64,000 nt of DNA from MWAR01 sp035388825 (GTDB taxonomy: Bacteria; Muiribacteriota; Ozemobacteria; Ozemobacterales; Ozemobacteraceae), in contig DAOOQQ010000002.1 in the NCBI GenBank assembly GCA_035388825.1, positions 1 through 64,000 on the forward strand, given 5' to 3'. Below the pieces are notes generated by a model. That model searched no databases, had not been told where the DNA came from, and saw only the letters and a program-made list of their open reading frames with translations. Numbering within the stretch: position 1 is the first letter of the stretch; every line of letters begins with the position of its first letter. A program made the translations under genes and the position numbers. Below are positions 16,069 to 23,957 of the stretch, in pieces.

Positions 16069-17889
16069 TCACGGAACGGCCTTTCCGCGGAGGGAGGCGG
16101 CGATCAGGCACGCGGTTTTCAACGGGATGCCTGCCCGGCCGGCGAGCTCTTCCGGTGTCGCTTCCGAGGCCCGCAGCACCGAGCCGTAGGCATCGATGAC
16201 CTTGCGCAGCGTCTTCTCACCGACTCCGGGCAGGTTCATCAGGGCCGAGCGCATGGTCGTGCGGCCATGCACCTTCTTCTGGAAGGCGTTCGCGAACCGG
16301 TGCGCTTCGTTCCGCAGCCTGACCAGGAGGCGAAGCGCCGACGATGTGTGCGGTAGCCGCACGGGCTCGCCTTCATGCGGGACCAGCAGCTCCTCTTTCT
16401 TGGCGAGCCCCCACACGTCGCGGTCGATTCCCAACTCGTCGAGCACGGCGCGGGCCGAGCGTACCTGCGTGATGCCCCCGTCGACGACAAACAGGTCGCA
16501 CAGCGGGCTTCCCTCTTCGAGCCGGCGCGTGAACCGGCGCCGGGTGACCTCCCCGATCGATGCCGGGTCGTCCCCGCCGGAAGCGGTTTTGATGTGATAC
16601 AAGCGGTACTCGCTCTTTTTGGGAACCCCGTTGATAGCCGTGACAAGGGATGCAACCGGATCGACCCCGCTCACATGGGAGATATCGACACATTCGATCC
16701 GGCGCGGAGTTCGGTGCAGGGACAGCAGCCGCTCGAGTTCGAGCACCCCGTCGGCCACTCTCCCCTCGCCCTCCGCCCGGAGATTTTTCATCAGTTCGAG
16801 CGCGTTCTGATTGGCGAGGGCAAGCAGTTTTTTGAAGCGCCCGCGGCGTGGGGTCGCGATCCGCACGACATGACCGCTCCGCTTCTCGAGCATCTCGCGC
16901 AGCGCGTTGAGCGGCAGCGGGCAGAGCGAAGTCAGAATGCGGTGAGGAATCAGGTTCGCGTCGTAGAACCGGGACATCAGGGTTCCGAGAAGCTCGCCCG
17001 TGTTGGAACGGGGCTCTCGTTCCGTCTCGATCGTGCGTCGGCCGAGCAGCTTGCCGTCGCGGATGAAAAACACCGAGGCGATGAACAGGTCGCCGCTTTC
17101 AGACAGGCCCCAGATATCCCCGTCGACGGGTTTGAGGAACTCGACCTTCTGCGCCGCCATGAAGGAGGTGAACGCGTCGATCGTGTCGCGGATCTCGGCC
17201 GCCTCCTCGAAGCGGAACTCGGCAGCGAGCTCCTCCATCGTGCGGTTCAGGGCGGCGAGATCCGGAGGCTCTTTCCCGGTGAGAACACGCACCGCGCGAT
17301 CGACGAGGGCCCGGTACTCGTCTGGAGGAATGCGGCCGTAGCAGGCTCCGCGGCAGGCGCCCAGGTCGTGGCGAAGACACTGCTTGCGCGCGGCTGGCCG
17401 CTCGGGATCGATCAGTTTTCCGGAAGAACAGAGGCGGAACGTGGTGTTCAGAAATTCGATGATGCGCTTGAGACCATACTCGTCGGTGAAGGGGCCGAAA
17501 TACAGGTTCCCGTCGTTGAACACCACCCGCCGCACTTTCAGGATCCGGGGGTACGTCTCACTCGTCGTGACCATCAGATACGGGTGGGTCTTGCTGTCTT
17601 TCAGGCGAATGTTGTACCAGGGTTTGTGCTTCTTGATCAGGTTGTTTTCGAGAATCAGCGCCTCAGACTCGGTGTCCGTCACGACGAACTCGAGATCCGC
17701 AACGGCGGCAACGAGCCGGTTGGTTTTCGCATCCCGGTGGCGGGCGCGGAAATACGACCGGACACGGTTGACGAGCTTGCGCGATTTTCCGACGTAGATG
17801 ACCTGGCCAGAGGTATTCCTCATGATATAGACGCCAGGCTTTGCCGGAATCTGTCCGAGCAGCCGGTCGAGCTTCTCCCGTTCGATCAT
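16069..17889 (-). CDS. uvrC: UvrABC system protein C
   Basis: 606 residues, full length. Domains in order: GIY-YIG endonuclease (GVYIMRNTSGQVIYVGKSR, about 19-95), Cys-containing linker (QCLRHDLGACRGACYGRI), UVR motif (ELAAEFRFEEAAEIRDTI), RNase H-like endonuclease (CVDISHVSGVDPVASLVT...FVVDGGITQV, with catalytic Asp residues), and tandem C-terminal HhH (LMNLPGVGEKTLRKVIDAYGS). UvrC makes both incisions in nucleotide excision repair with UvrB. It follows the MFS gene by 22 bases and precedes the DUF2993-like gene by 17, in an operon with trmH. Confidence 0.97.
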   Translation of the reverse strand: MIEREKLDRLLGQIPAKPGVYIMRNTSGQVIYVGKSRKLVNRVRSYFRARHRDAKTNRLVAAVADLEFVVTDTESEALILENNLIKKHKPWYNIRLKDSKTHPYLMVTTSETYPRILKVRRVVFNDGNLYFGPFTDEYGLKRIIEFLNTTFRLCSSGKLIDPERPAARKQCLRHDLGACRGACYGRIPPDEYRALVDRAVRVLTGKEPPDLAALNRTMEELAAEFRFEEAAEIRDTIDAFTSFMAAQKVEFLKPVDGDIWGLSESGDLFIASVFFIRDGKLLGRRTIETEREPRSNTGELLGTLMSRFYDANLIPHRILTSLCPLPLNALREMLEKRSGHVVRIATPRRGRFKKLLALANQNALELMKNLRAEGEGRVADGVLELERLLSLHRTPRRIECVDISHVSGVDPVASLVTAINGVPKKSEYRLYHIKTASGGDDPASIGEVTRRRFTRRLEEGSPLCDLFVVDGGITQVRSARAVLDELGIDRDVWGLAKKEELLVPHEGEPVRLPHTSSALRLLVRLRNEAHRFANAFQKKVHGRTTMRSALMNLPGVGEKTLRKVIDAYGSVLRASEATPEELAGRAGIPLKTACLIAASLRGKAVP

Positions 17890-17911
17890 GATGCGGCCAC
17901 CTTCGACATGA

Positions 17912-19099
17912 TCAGGCCTTCCAGAGTTCGCGTTTGCGCAGAGCGACGGCCATACCGGCCAGCATGAACAGTCCGCCGAGCGCGAGAAGCGCGTCGACGC
18001 CGATGGTCGCGATCGACAGGTTCGCCGCCAGCATCGCGATGACGCCGCGAACGCCCATCAGAAATGTATATACCGAGCCGTATACACCGAGCTCGGCGAC
18101 CGGGGCGTAGGCGATGACGAGTTGCATCCAGCAGAGGTCGAACCCGACGTTCATGACGCCGGTGAACGCATAAGGGACGGTGAGATAGAGGGCGGAAGGG
18201 GCGAGCAGAAACAGCCAGGGGTTCAGAAGACCGCCGGAAAAACCGAGCAGCAGCCCGCGCTGAGCCCCGTGTTTCGCGATGAACCGGCCGATCACGACAT
18301 ACGCAACCATCTGCACGACGTTGGTCAGGCCGTTCAGATACCCGACGACGGCGTTCGACACCTGCCACCCGGTGACGAGCTTTGTGGGAAGCACGCCGAG
18401 CACGAGGAGATTGCCGAACCCGAACAGCATCACCGCGGCGTTCATCCAGAAAAAGCCGGCAGATGCGCGCAGCGTCTGGGTGATCGAGGAGAGCCGGAAC
18501 ACGCCCGTGGCGAACAGGGGGGAAGCGGCGCGCGGCAGCACGCGGTTGAAATTGATCGACGAGATCGAGCCGCACACGCCCGCGATCAGAAACATCAGGG
18601 TCTTGTGGCCGGAATCCAGCATCCAGCCGCCCACCGCCGCGCCGATGATCGTCGTCATCGCGATGTAGAAGCGCACATACCCCATCGCATGGCTGCGGCC
18701 GGCATCCGAATACAACTCCTTGAGAACCCGGGTGTAGGCACCCATCCCCAGGCTCTCGACGAACTGGCAGACGACATACAGCGCAAGGATCACGGTCGGG
18801 TTGTCGGTGAACCCCACGCCGGCGATCAGAAGCCGCGTCAGGGCTGTCGGGACGGTCACGATGTCGAGCGCTTTCCAGCCCGTCATGAGCTTGAGCACCG
18901 GAAACCCGAACACGAGCGAGAAATACGGAGCCGCGAGCGCCAGCCCCATTTCGAGGGCGGATGCATCGAGATGCTTCATCAGAACCGGAATGAACGGGTT
19001 CATCATGCCGATGAAGATGCCGTAGAAGGCTCCCGAAACCGCGTCTATGGCATACCGTCCACGGTCCGCCTCGGGGATTTTGACCGCGAACGGAATCAC
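17912..19099 (-). CDS. Major facilitator superfamily transporter
   Basis: 395 residues from the GTG at 19099, which has AGGAGG five bases upstream; the longer frame overlaps the preceding gene and is not used. Hydropathy indicates about 11-12 transmembrane helices, with the second half echoing the first. A helix 2-3 loop-like charged segment and Gly-rich helices (FGFGNLLVLGVLPTKL, LLLGFSGGLLNPWLFLL) are typical of MFS. The substrate is unknown; no sugar or drug signature was recognised. It is co-transcribed with uvrC and the secreted protein before it. Confidence 0.82.
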   Translation of the reverse strand: MIPFAVKIPEADRGRYAIDAVSGAFYGIFIGMMNPFIPVLMKHLDASALEMGLALAAPYFSLVFGFPVLKLMTGWKALDIVTVPTALTRLLIAGVGFTDNPTVILALYVVCQFVESLGMGAYTRVLKELYSDAGRSHAMGYVRFYIAMTTIIGAAVGGWMLDSGHKTLMFLIAGVCGSISSINFNRVLPRAASPLFATGVFRLSSITQTLRASAGFFWMNAAVMLFGFGNLLVLGVLPTKLVTGWQVSNAVVGYLNGLTNVVQMVAYVVIGRFIAKHGAQRGLLLGFSGGLLNPWLFLLAPSALYLTVPYAFTGVMNVGFDLCWMQLVIAYAPVAELGVYGSVYTFLMGVRGVIAMLAANLSIATIGVDALLALGGLFMLAGMAVALRKRELWKA

Positions 19100-19112
19100 C
19101 CGCTCCTCCTGT

Positions 19113-20000
19113 TCAATCCAGGACCGGGGACGTGGACGCTGTGCGCGGGGGAACGACGACCGAAGAGGTGGCGAAAGGAATATCGAGCGATATACTTGCG
19201 AGCGGAGCCGGGCCGGAGGCAATGGATAACGCGGGGGAAGCGATCCCCTGGGTGTCGCTCGCTCCGGGAAGCGACGGCGTCATCGTTCCGACGGCTTCGA
19301 ACCGGTCGGCGGTGAAAAATTTCAGGCGCGGATCGGCGGCCGCAGAGACCCATTTCCCGGTCGCCTTGACCCGTTCGTCAGCAATGCCTGGGGCTTTCAC
19401 GGCGGAAAGCAGGGTGTAATTCGAGGACAGCGGTATCCGGTCGCCCTCGTCGGTTTTGAGAACCCACCGGCGGAACGCGCGTTTGCGGCCCACGTGATGC
19501 TCCTCGATCACGAGATACCCCAGCAGGATCGCCTGTTTCTCTTCGGCGGCCGCGGCGCTTGGAACGATCTCGGCTCCTTTGATGAGCGAGATATCGATGC
19601 CGTCGAGCTTCTCGAACGGCCAGGGAGGAACGGCAGAGGCGATCTCGGCGGGAAGCGCGGAAGCGGCCACCGGGGGCAGGATCATCGCGCCGGCTTCGGT
19701 GTCCGGCAGCTCGATCGGCGCAGACCCGTCGGGAAGCAAGGGAATCAACCCCGACAGATCATCCGCCGTTGGTCTCTGAAGAGGGGGAATCGAAGGCGTC
19801 TCGGGCTCATGAGGAACGAGTGGTGCGGGCTCAGAGCCGGCGAAAGCCGCATCCTCCCCGATCACCGTGATTTCCTGCGCCGAAGATGCCGGCGGGGAGA
19901 AGGGCGACGGCTCCTGCGCACGGCAAACGTCCGGCACGCCGCAGAAGGCGTGTGCCAGAAAAACGATGACGGCGAGATTTCGAGGAATGATGCTGCCCAC
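19113..20000 (-). CDS. Secreted proline-rich protein of unknown function
   Basis: 295 residues from the GTG at 20000, with GGGAG at proper spacing. Signal peptide about 1-28 (AVIVFLAHAFCGVPDVCRAQ). A Pro/Ser-rich low-complexity region (about 30-120) is followed by a compact region (about 130-230) with IPLSSNYTLLSAVKAPGIADERVKATGKWV, which looks like a small OB/SH3-type barrel. A second low-complexity tail closes it. The pattern suggests an envelope adaptor with disordered flanks. It starts the uvrC operon, 13 bases before the MFS gene. No family recognised. Confidence 0.6.
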   Translation of the reverse strand: MGSIIPRNLAVIVFLAHAFCGVPDVCRAQEPSPFSPPASSAQEITVIGEDAAFAGSEPAPLVPHEPETPSIPPLQRPTADDLSGLIPLLPDGSAPIELPDTEAGAMILPPVAASALPAEIASAVPPWPFEKLDGIDISLIKGAEIVPSAAAAEEKQAILLGYLVIEEHHVGRKRAFRRWVLKTDEGDRIPLSSNYTLLSAVKAPGIADERVKATGKWVSAAADPRLKFFTADRFEAVGTMTPSLPGASDTQGIASPALSIASGPAPLASISLDIPFATSSVVVPPRTASTSPVLD

Positions 20001-20031
20001 TGTTTTGCTCCCGTTAGCTCTGAGAAGCCGC

Positions 20032-20060
20032 ACTATATCATCTTTTACCCCTCATTTCCA
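20032..20060 (-). promoter_or_regulatory. Possible promoter of the secreted protein-MFS-uvrC operon
   Basis: Minus strand TGGAAA, 17-base spacer, TATAGT, placed about 30 bases before the GTG at 20000. The -35 box matches consensus at four of six positions. Confidence 0.45.
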
Positions 20061-20129
20061 GCCCTTCGGGGCAGGGCGAGCGCGAATCTTCACCAAGCCG
20101 GAGGCTTCTGACCGGCTCATGGGGAACCA

Positions 20130-20158
20130 TTGACACCTCCGTGTTTGATTCATAAGAT
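20130..20158 (+). promoter_or_regulatory. Sigma70-type promoter for the L,D-transpeptidase gene
   Basis: TTGACA (perfect -35), 17-base spacer, TAAGAT, about 58 bases before the ATG at 20217. It is divergent from the uvrC operon promoter. Confidence 0.75.
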
Positions 20159-20216
20159 TGAAGTACCTTCTCCCTTCGGATAGGGAATGGGAAACGTCTT
20201 GCCGGAGGTGCCGATC

Positions 20217-21227
20217 ATGGGTCATACGATGATGCGAGGAACTCTGTGTGTTGCCCTGCTTCTCGCAGGCGTGTGCACGCCCCTCTTTGCCCAGCAGGTT
20301 TCCCCGTTCGGCAGCCGCCCTGTCGAGACCGAGACGGATCGCCCGGCCGCCGTGTCCGGCACGACGTCCACGCCGGCGACCGGCGTTTCCGCGGCTTCGG
20401 CCCAGGATGTCGCCTGGGTGCGCCAGGACATGGCCGAAAAGCAGGGAAACACGGTGCTGATCATCAAGGACAACGTCAACATCCGCTCCGGCCCATCGAC
20501 ATCGAACAAGATTCTCCAGATGGCCCCGCTCGGGGCCACATTCGCGCTTCTTGGCACCCAGAACGGATGGTACCGCATTTCCCTGAAGGCGGTCGCTGTC
20601 GAACCCACGGCCACGGCTACTCCTGAAGAGATCGAGGCCGCCCAGAACGAGTTCCTCGATGCCTATAAAATCTACACCAAGGCAGCGCTTGCGGGTGGAC
20701 GCAACGGGACCGCGGCGAAAAAGGCCCTTTCGGCCTTCCAGGCGAAATATGCCGCCTACAAGACGCTCGTGAAGACGAGCACGGCGCTTCGCAGCATCAA
20801 ATCCGGCCGATCGACCGTCGACAAGGTTGTCATCAGCAAGACCGACTTCACCTCGACCGTTTATTCGAACGGCCGCGTGGTGCGCGTCTTCCCGATCGCC
20901 TACGGGGCGAATCCTGACGGCATGAACAAGCAGAAGCAGGGCGATTCGCGCACTCCCGAAGGCACGTTCAAAATCATGAACAAGGCCAAAAATCCCATCT
21001 ACAAAGGCATCGCCGGCGGCGCACCCAACAATCCGCTCGGCACCCGCTGGATGGGCCTCAACACCTGGAGCGGCAGCATCGGCATGCACGGGACCTCGGC
21101 GCCCGGCTCGATCGGCTCGCGCGCTTCTCACGGCTGCGTGCGGATGTACACCGCCGATGCCGAAGAGTTGTTCGACCTCGTGCGCGTCGGAACGCCCGTC
21201 ATCATCGAACCCGTCAAACAGGACTGA
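20217..21227 (+). CDS. L,D-transpeptidase (YkuD) with SH3 domain
   Basis: 336 residues from the ATG at 20217, chosen for GGAGGTG six bases upstream. Signal peptide about 1-26; SH3b domain (VLIIKDNVNIRSGPSTSNKIL...GWYRISL) about 80-130; a helical Ala/Lys-rich linker; then the YkuD domain, with HGTSAPGSIGSRASHGCVRM supplying H305 and the catalytic C307. YkuD enzymes form 3-3 cross-links in peptidoglycan or attach proteins to it, in the periplasm. A TPR gene follows after 17 bases and probably shares the transcript. Confidence 0.93.
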   Translation: MGHTMMRGTLCVALLLAGVCTPLFAQQVSPFGSRPVETETDRPAAVSGTTSTPATGVSAASAQDVAWVRQDMAEKQGNTVLIIKDNVNIRSGPSTSNKILQMAPLGATFALLGTQNGWYRISLKAVAVEPTATATPEEIEAAQNEFLDAYKIYTKAALAGGRNGTAAKKALSAFQAKYAAYKTLVKTSTALRSIKSGRSTVDKVVISKTDFTSTVYSNGRVVRVFPIAYGANPDGMNKQKQGDSRTPEGTFKIMNKAKNPIYKGIAGGAPNNPLGTRWMGLNTWSGSIGMHGTSAPGSIGSRASHGCVRMYTADAEELFDLVRVGTPVIIEPVKQD

Positions 21228-21244
21228 ACCGCCGGGAGCCCATC

Positions 21245-22066
21245 ATGAACCGATCGACGGTTGCCGCTCTGGTCATTGCCGCGATGCTGAACGCTTCAAC
21301 CAGCTTCGCCCAGAATCTCGACGATATCGACGGCATCACCCTGCCGCCGCCGGCATCCCAGAGTATCGTCCCTGACCGGATCAACGAAGGAGCGCGCCTG
21401 CTGTCCGAGGGAAAATCGATCGAAGCCGAGGAGCTCCTTCTCGAGGCGCTCACCGCATCCGGCGACTCTGCCGAGGGCTTTTACAACCTCGGTCTCGCCC
21501 TCGCATTCAACGGGAAACACGCAGAAGCCCTCGATGCTCAGAGCAAAGCTCTCATCCTGCGGGACGACTTCCCCGAGGCTCGCCTGGCCCAGGGAATCGC
21601 CTATCTGACGCTCGGAAAGCCCGAATCGGCTCTCGAAGCGTTCGAAGCCGTGATCGCCCGCACCCCCGACTCCCCGACCGGCCGGGCCGCCCTGTTCGAC
21701 AAGGGAGCGGCTCTGGGCCGCATGAAACGATATGCCGAAGCCGAACTCGCCCTATCCGAGGCGCTTGCCGCCGATCCCGACGACCCGGCGCCCGCTTTCC
21801 AGATCGGCCGGCTCAAGATCGAGCAGCAGAAGTGGAAGGATGCCCTCGGCTGGCTCGAGACCGCCGTCGCGGCCTATCCGCTCGAGGCGAACATGCTGAG
21901 CGCCCGCGCCCATCTCCGCCTCGGAAACCGCCCCGAAGCCGGGAAGGCTCTCGATCTCGCTGCGAAAAGCCTCGCGACGGATGGTCAGAATGACGCCACG
22001 AAAGCGAAACTGATGGCTGAGATCGAGGCAATGCGCCGGGAAGCAGCGGCCAGCGGCACCGAGTGA
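21245..22066 (+). CDS. Secreted tetratricopeptide-repeat protein
   Basis: 273 residues; ATG at 21245 with GGGAG upstream. Signal peptide 1-22 (ends STSFAQ). At least five TPR-like units run from about residue 40, for example AEGFYNLGLALAFNGKHAEALDAQSKALI and PEARLAQGIAYLTLGKPESALEAFEAVI. TPR domains mediate protein-protein contacts. Being exported and co-transcribed with the L,D-transpeptidase, it may scaffold envelope enzymes; this is inference. The C-terminal part is a charged helix. Confidence 0.82.
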   Translation: MNRSTVAALVIAAMLNASTSFAQNLDDIDGITLPPPASQSIVPDRINEGARLLSEGKSIEAEELLLEALTASGDSAEGFYNLGLALAFNGKHAEALDAQSKALILRDDFPEARLAQGIAYLTLGKPESALEAFEAVIARTPDSPTGRAALFDKGAALGRMKRYAEAELALSEALAADPDDPAPAFQIGRLKIEQQKWKDALGWLETAVAAYPLEANMLSARAHLRLGNRPEAGKALDLAAKSLATDGQNDATKAKLMAEIEAMRREAAASGTE

Positions 22067-22111
22067 CAGGGCGTCGCGGCAGACGGACAGATCTGCGCCC
22101 GTTCCCTGCCA

Positions 22112-22603
22112 TCACTCCTCCCGGGACCGCCAGGACCACGCCAGCAGCATACTGCCCACGATCGTGAAGGTCACGTAGTCGAGCGGCAGGCCCAGTACCC
22201 ATTTCTTGTGCCAGGGGATGAAGGCCGGGGAGAACTTTGCCCACCCCCACCCCGGATTGAACAGGAACCAGGCGAAATCCTCGACGATCCAGAACACCAT
22301 CAGGCTGCCGAGAATGCGGGCTTCCATGCGTGCCGAACAGCGACCCGTCGCGAAGACCGGCCAGTGGAAGACGAGGGCCATGAACGAAAATATCCAGGCA
22401 TGATATCCCGTCATCGGCCGGCCGCCCCAGAACAGGTCCAGTAGCCAGTGGCTCTCGATGCGCCAGGTCGGAAGTCCGGACGCCCAGCCGTTCGCCCCTT
22501 CGATCTGGATCTCGGCCATCCCGAAGAACACCGCCGTGACCGCCACGAACAAGACCCCCGCCAGGGGTTTCAGGGAATGCGGTAGTTCCACGCCCTCTTT
22601 CAT
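22112..22603 (-). CDS. Integral membrane protein of unknown function
   Basis: 163 residues with about four to five transmembrane helices (KPLAGVLFVAVTAVFFGM; YHAWIFSFMALVFHWPVFA; ARILGSLMVFWIVEDFAWFLF; LDYVTFTIVGSMLLAWSW). Aromatic- and Trp-rich loops (ESHWLLDLFWGGRPM, FNPGWGWAKFSPAFIPWHKKW) suggest a conserved family that I cannot name. The ATG at 22603 follows a GAGGG box that is itself part of a 21-bp tandem repeat in the leader. No operon partner is obvious; the TPR gene converges on it. Confidence 0.65.
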   Translation of the reverse strand: MKEGVELPHSLKPLAGVLFVAVTAVFFGMAEIQIEGANGWASGLPTWRIESHWLLDLFWGGRPMTGYHAWIFSFMALVFHWPVFATGRCSARMEARILGSLMVFWIVEDFAWFLFNPGWGWAKFSPAFIPWHKKWVLGLPLDYVTFTIVGSMLLAWSWRSREE

Positions 22604-22607
22604 GAAA

Positions 22608-22691
22608 TTCTGCCCTCATCGCATGCAGTTCTACCCTCATCGCATGCAATTCTACCCTCATCGCATGCAATTCTGCCTTCATCGTTCTGTA
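22608..22691. repeat. 21-bp tandem repeat in the leader of the membrane-protein gene
   Basis: Three near-identical units (22608-22628, 22629-22649, 22650-22670) and a partial fourth. Read on the minus strand, each unit contains GATGAGGG followed by a GCATGC palindrome, so it repeats a ribosome-site-like GAGGG and an ATG. The last copy supplies the ribosome site of the gene at 22603. Confidence 0.9.
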
Positions 22692-22714
22692 GGGGCGGTT
22701 CGCGAACCGCCCCT
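22691..22714. repeat. REP-like palindrome 1
   Basis: Perfect 24-bp palindrome AGGGGCGGTTCG/CGAACCGCCCCT, preceded by GT. It is a member of the GTAGGGGYG family found at five other places in this window. Confidence 0.85.
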
Positions 22715-22788
22715 CCGCCTAGCGGATGGGCATTTTCTAATAATAGATATATATGCATGATGATATGCAAGGCCCGGTTCGACCGGAA

Positions 22789-23928
22789 CTACCGTTGTTC
22801 GAGAATCGCCGCCAGGAGATCGCGGGCCGCATGGGGTCTGGCAAGCCGCTTCGCCTGATCGCGCATCGAGGCGAGACGGCCCGGGTTGGCGAGAATGGCG
22901 CGGATGCGGAACTCGAGAGCTGCCGGGTCGTAGGCTTTCATCGCGGCGCCGTTCTCGAGGAGAAAATCGGCATTCCGTTCTTCCTGGCCGGGAATCGCCG
23001 AGACGACGAGCATGGGAAGCCCGACAGCCAGACACTCCGAAGTCGTCAGCCCGCCGGGTTTGGTGATCGCGAGATCGGCACAGGCCATCACCCGCTCGAT
23101 CGTGCGGGTGAACCCCATCGGGAACAGCCGCCCCGGATGCTTCGCGGCGAGGCTGCGGAGAGAGACGAGAAGCTGCTCGTTCTTCCCAGCCAGGGCGATG
23201 ATCTGGAACTCCCCGGGGATCGCGAGGAGCCGCTCGGCGAGGCCATCGATCCCGCCGACCCCGAAGCCGCCCGACATCATCAGGAACGTCGTCTTCTTCG
23301 GATCGGCCCCGATCTCGGCCGCGCAGGCGGCGCGATCGCGGGTTTCGGCGAACACCGGCATGATCGGAATCCCCGTGGCCCGGATCGTCTCACGCGGGAT
23401 TCCCCGGTCGGCGAGTTTGAACGCGACTTCTTCCGTCGCCGCGAAATATCCGGTCATCCCCTCGTGCAGCCACATCGTGTGGATGTCGAAATCGGTCACC
23501 TGGACAAACGTCGGCTTGTCCCAGCCACCCTGGCGGATTTCGCGGGACAGCAGCTCGGCGGGCAGGAAGTGCGTGCAGACGACGATGTCGGGGGCTATTT
23601 CCCGAAGCTTCGTCATGACGTTGCCGGTATTGAGCCGCTGGATCGCCCGGCGGACCTTGTTCATCGCCGAATCGTGGTCCTGCCGGTCGGATTTGCGATA
23701 GAGGTACCCCCAGAGAGAAGGGTGCTTTTCGACGATCGACAAATACGACTCCGCATACATCTTCCGAAATATATCATTCACGAGCGTCATCAGATCGATA
23801 TGCACGGCCTGCGTTCCAGGAAAATACTTATCCGCTGCAGCCTTGACGGACTCCGCTGCGCGCATGTGGCCGGCACCCGCGGAAACGCTCAGAATGGCAA
23901 TCGTTTTCCCCGTGTTCTTCTCGTTCAT
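22789..23928 (-). CDS. MurG/MGDG-synthase-like glycosyltransferase (GT28)
   Basis: 379 residues from the ATG at 23928 with GAGGAG upstream. SVSAGAGHMRAAESVKAA is the Gly-rich N-terminal acceptor loop of the MGDG synthase family, and the C-terminal donor-binding segment is ITKPGGLTTSECLAVGLPMLV with PGQEERNADFLLENGAA. Such enzymes transfer glucose or galactose from UDP-sugars to diacylglycerol at the inner membrane face. It is the third gene of a minus-strand operon, 29 bases after the GH3 gene. A glycolipid role is known for the family; the link to glucan breakdown in this operon is only positional. Confidence 0.85.
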   Translation of the reverse strand: MNEKNTGKTIAILSVSAGAGHMRAAESVKAAADKYFPGTQAVHIDLMTLVNDIFRKMYAESYLSIVEKHPSLWGYLYRKSDRQDHDSAMNKVRRAIQRLNTGNVMTKLREIAPDIVVCTHFLPAELLSREIRQGGWDKPTFVQVTDFDIHTMWLHEGMTGYFAATEEVAFKLADRGIPRETIRATGIPIMPVFAETRDRAACAAEIGADPKKTTFLMMSGGFGVGGIDGLAERLLAIPGEFQIIALAGKNEQLLVSLRSLAAKHPGRLFPMGFTRTIERVMACADLAITKPGGLTTSECLAVGLPMLVVSAIPGQEERNADFLLENGAAMKAYDPAALEFRIRAILANPGRLASMRDQAKRLARPHAARDLLAAILEQR

Positions 23929-23957
23929 CGATTCGCTCCTCGTATCGTCGTATGGTC

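Noticed and set aside
22608..22691. Short tandem repeats considered as a CRISPR array
   Set aside because: Units of 21 bases are directly adjacent with no spacers, and no cas gene is nearby.
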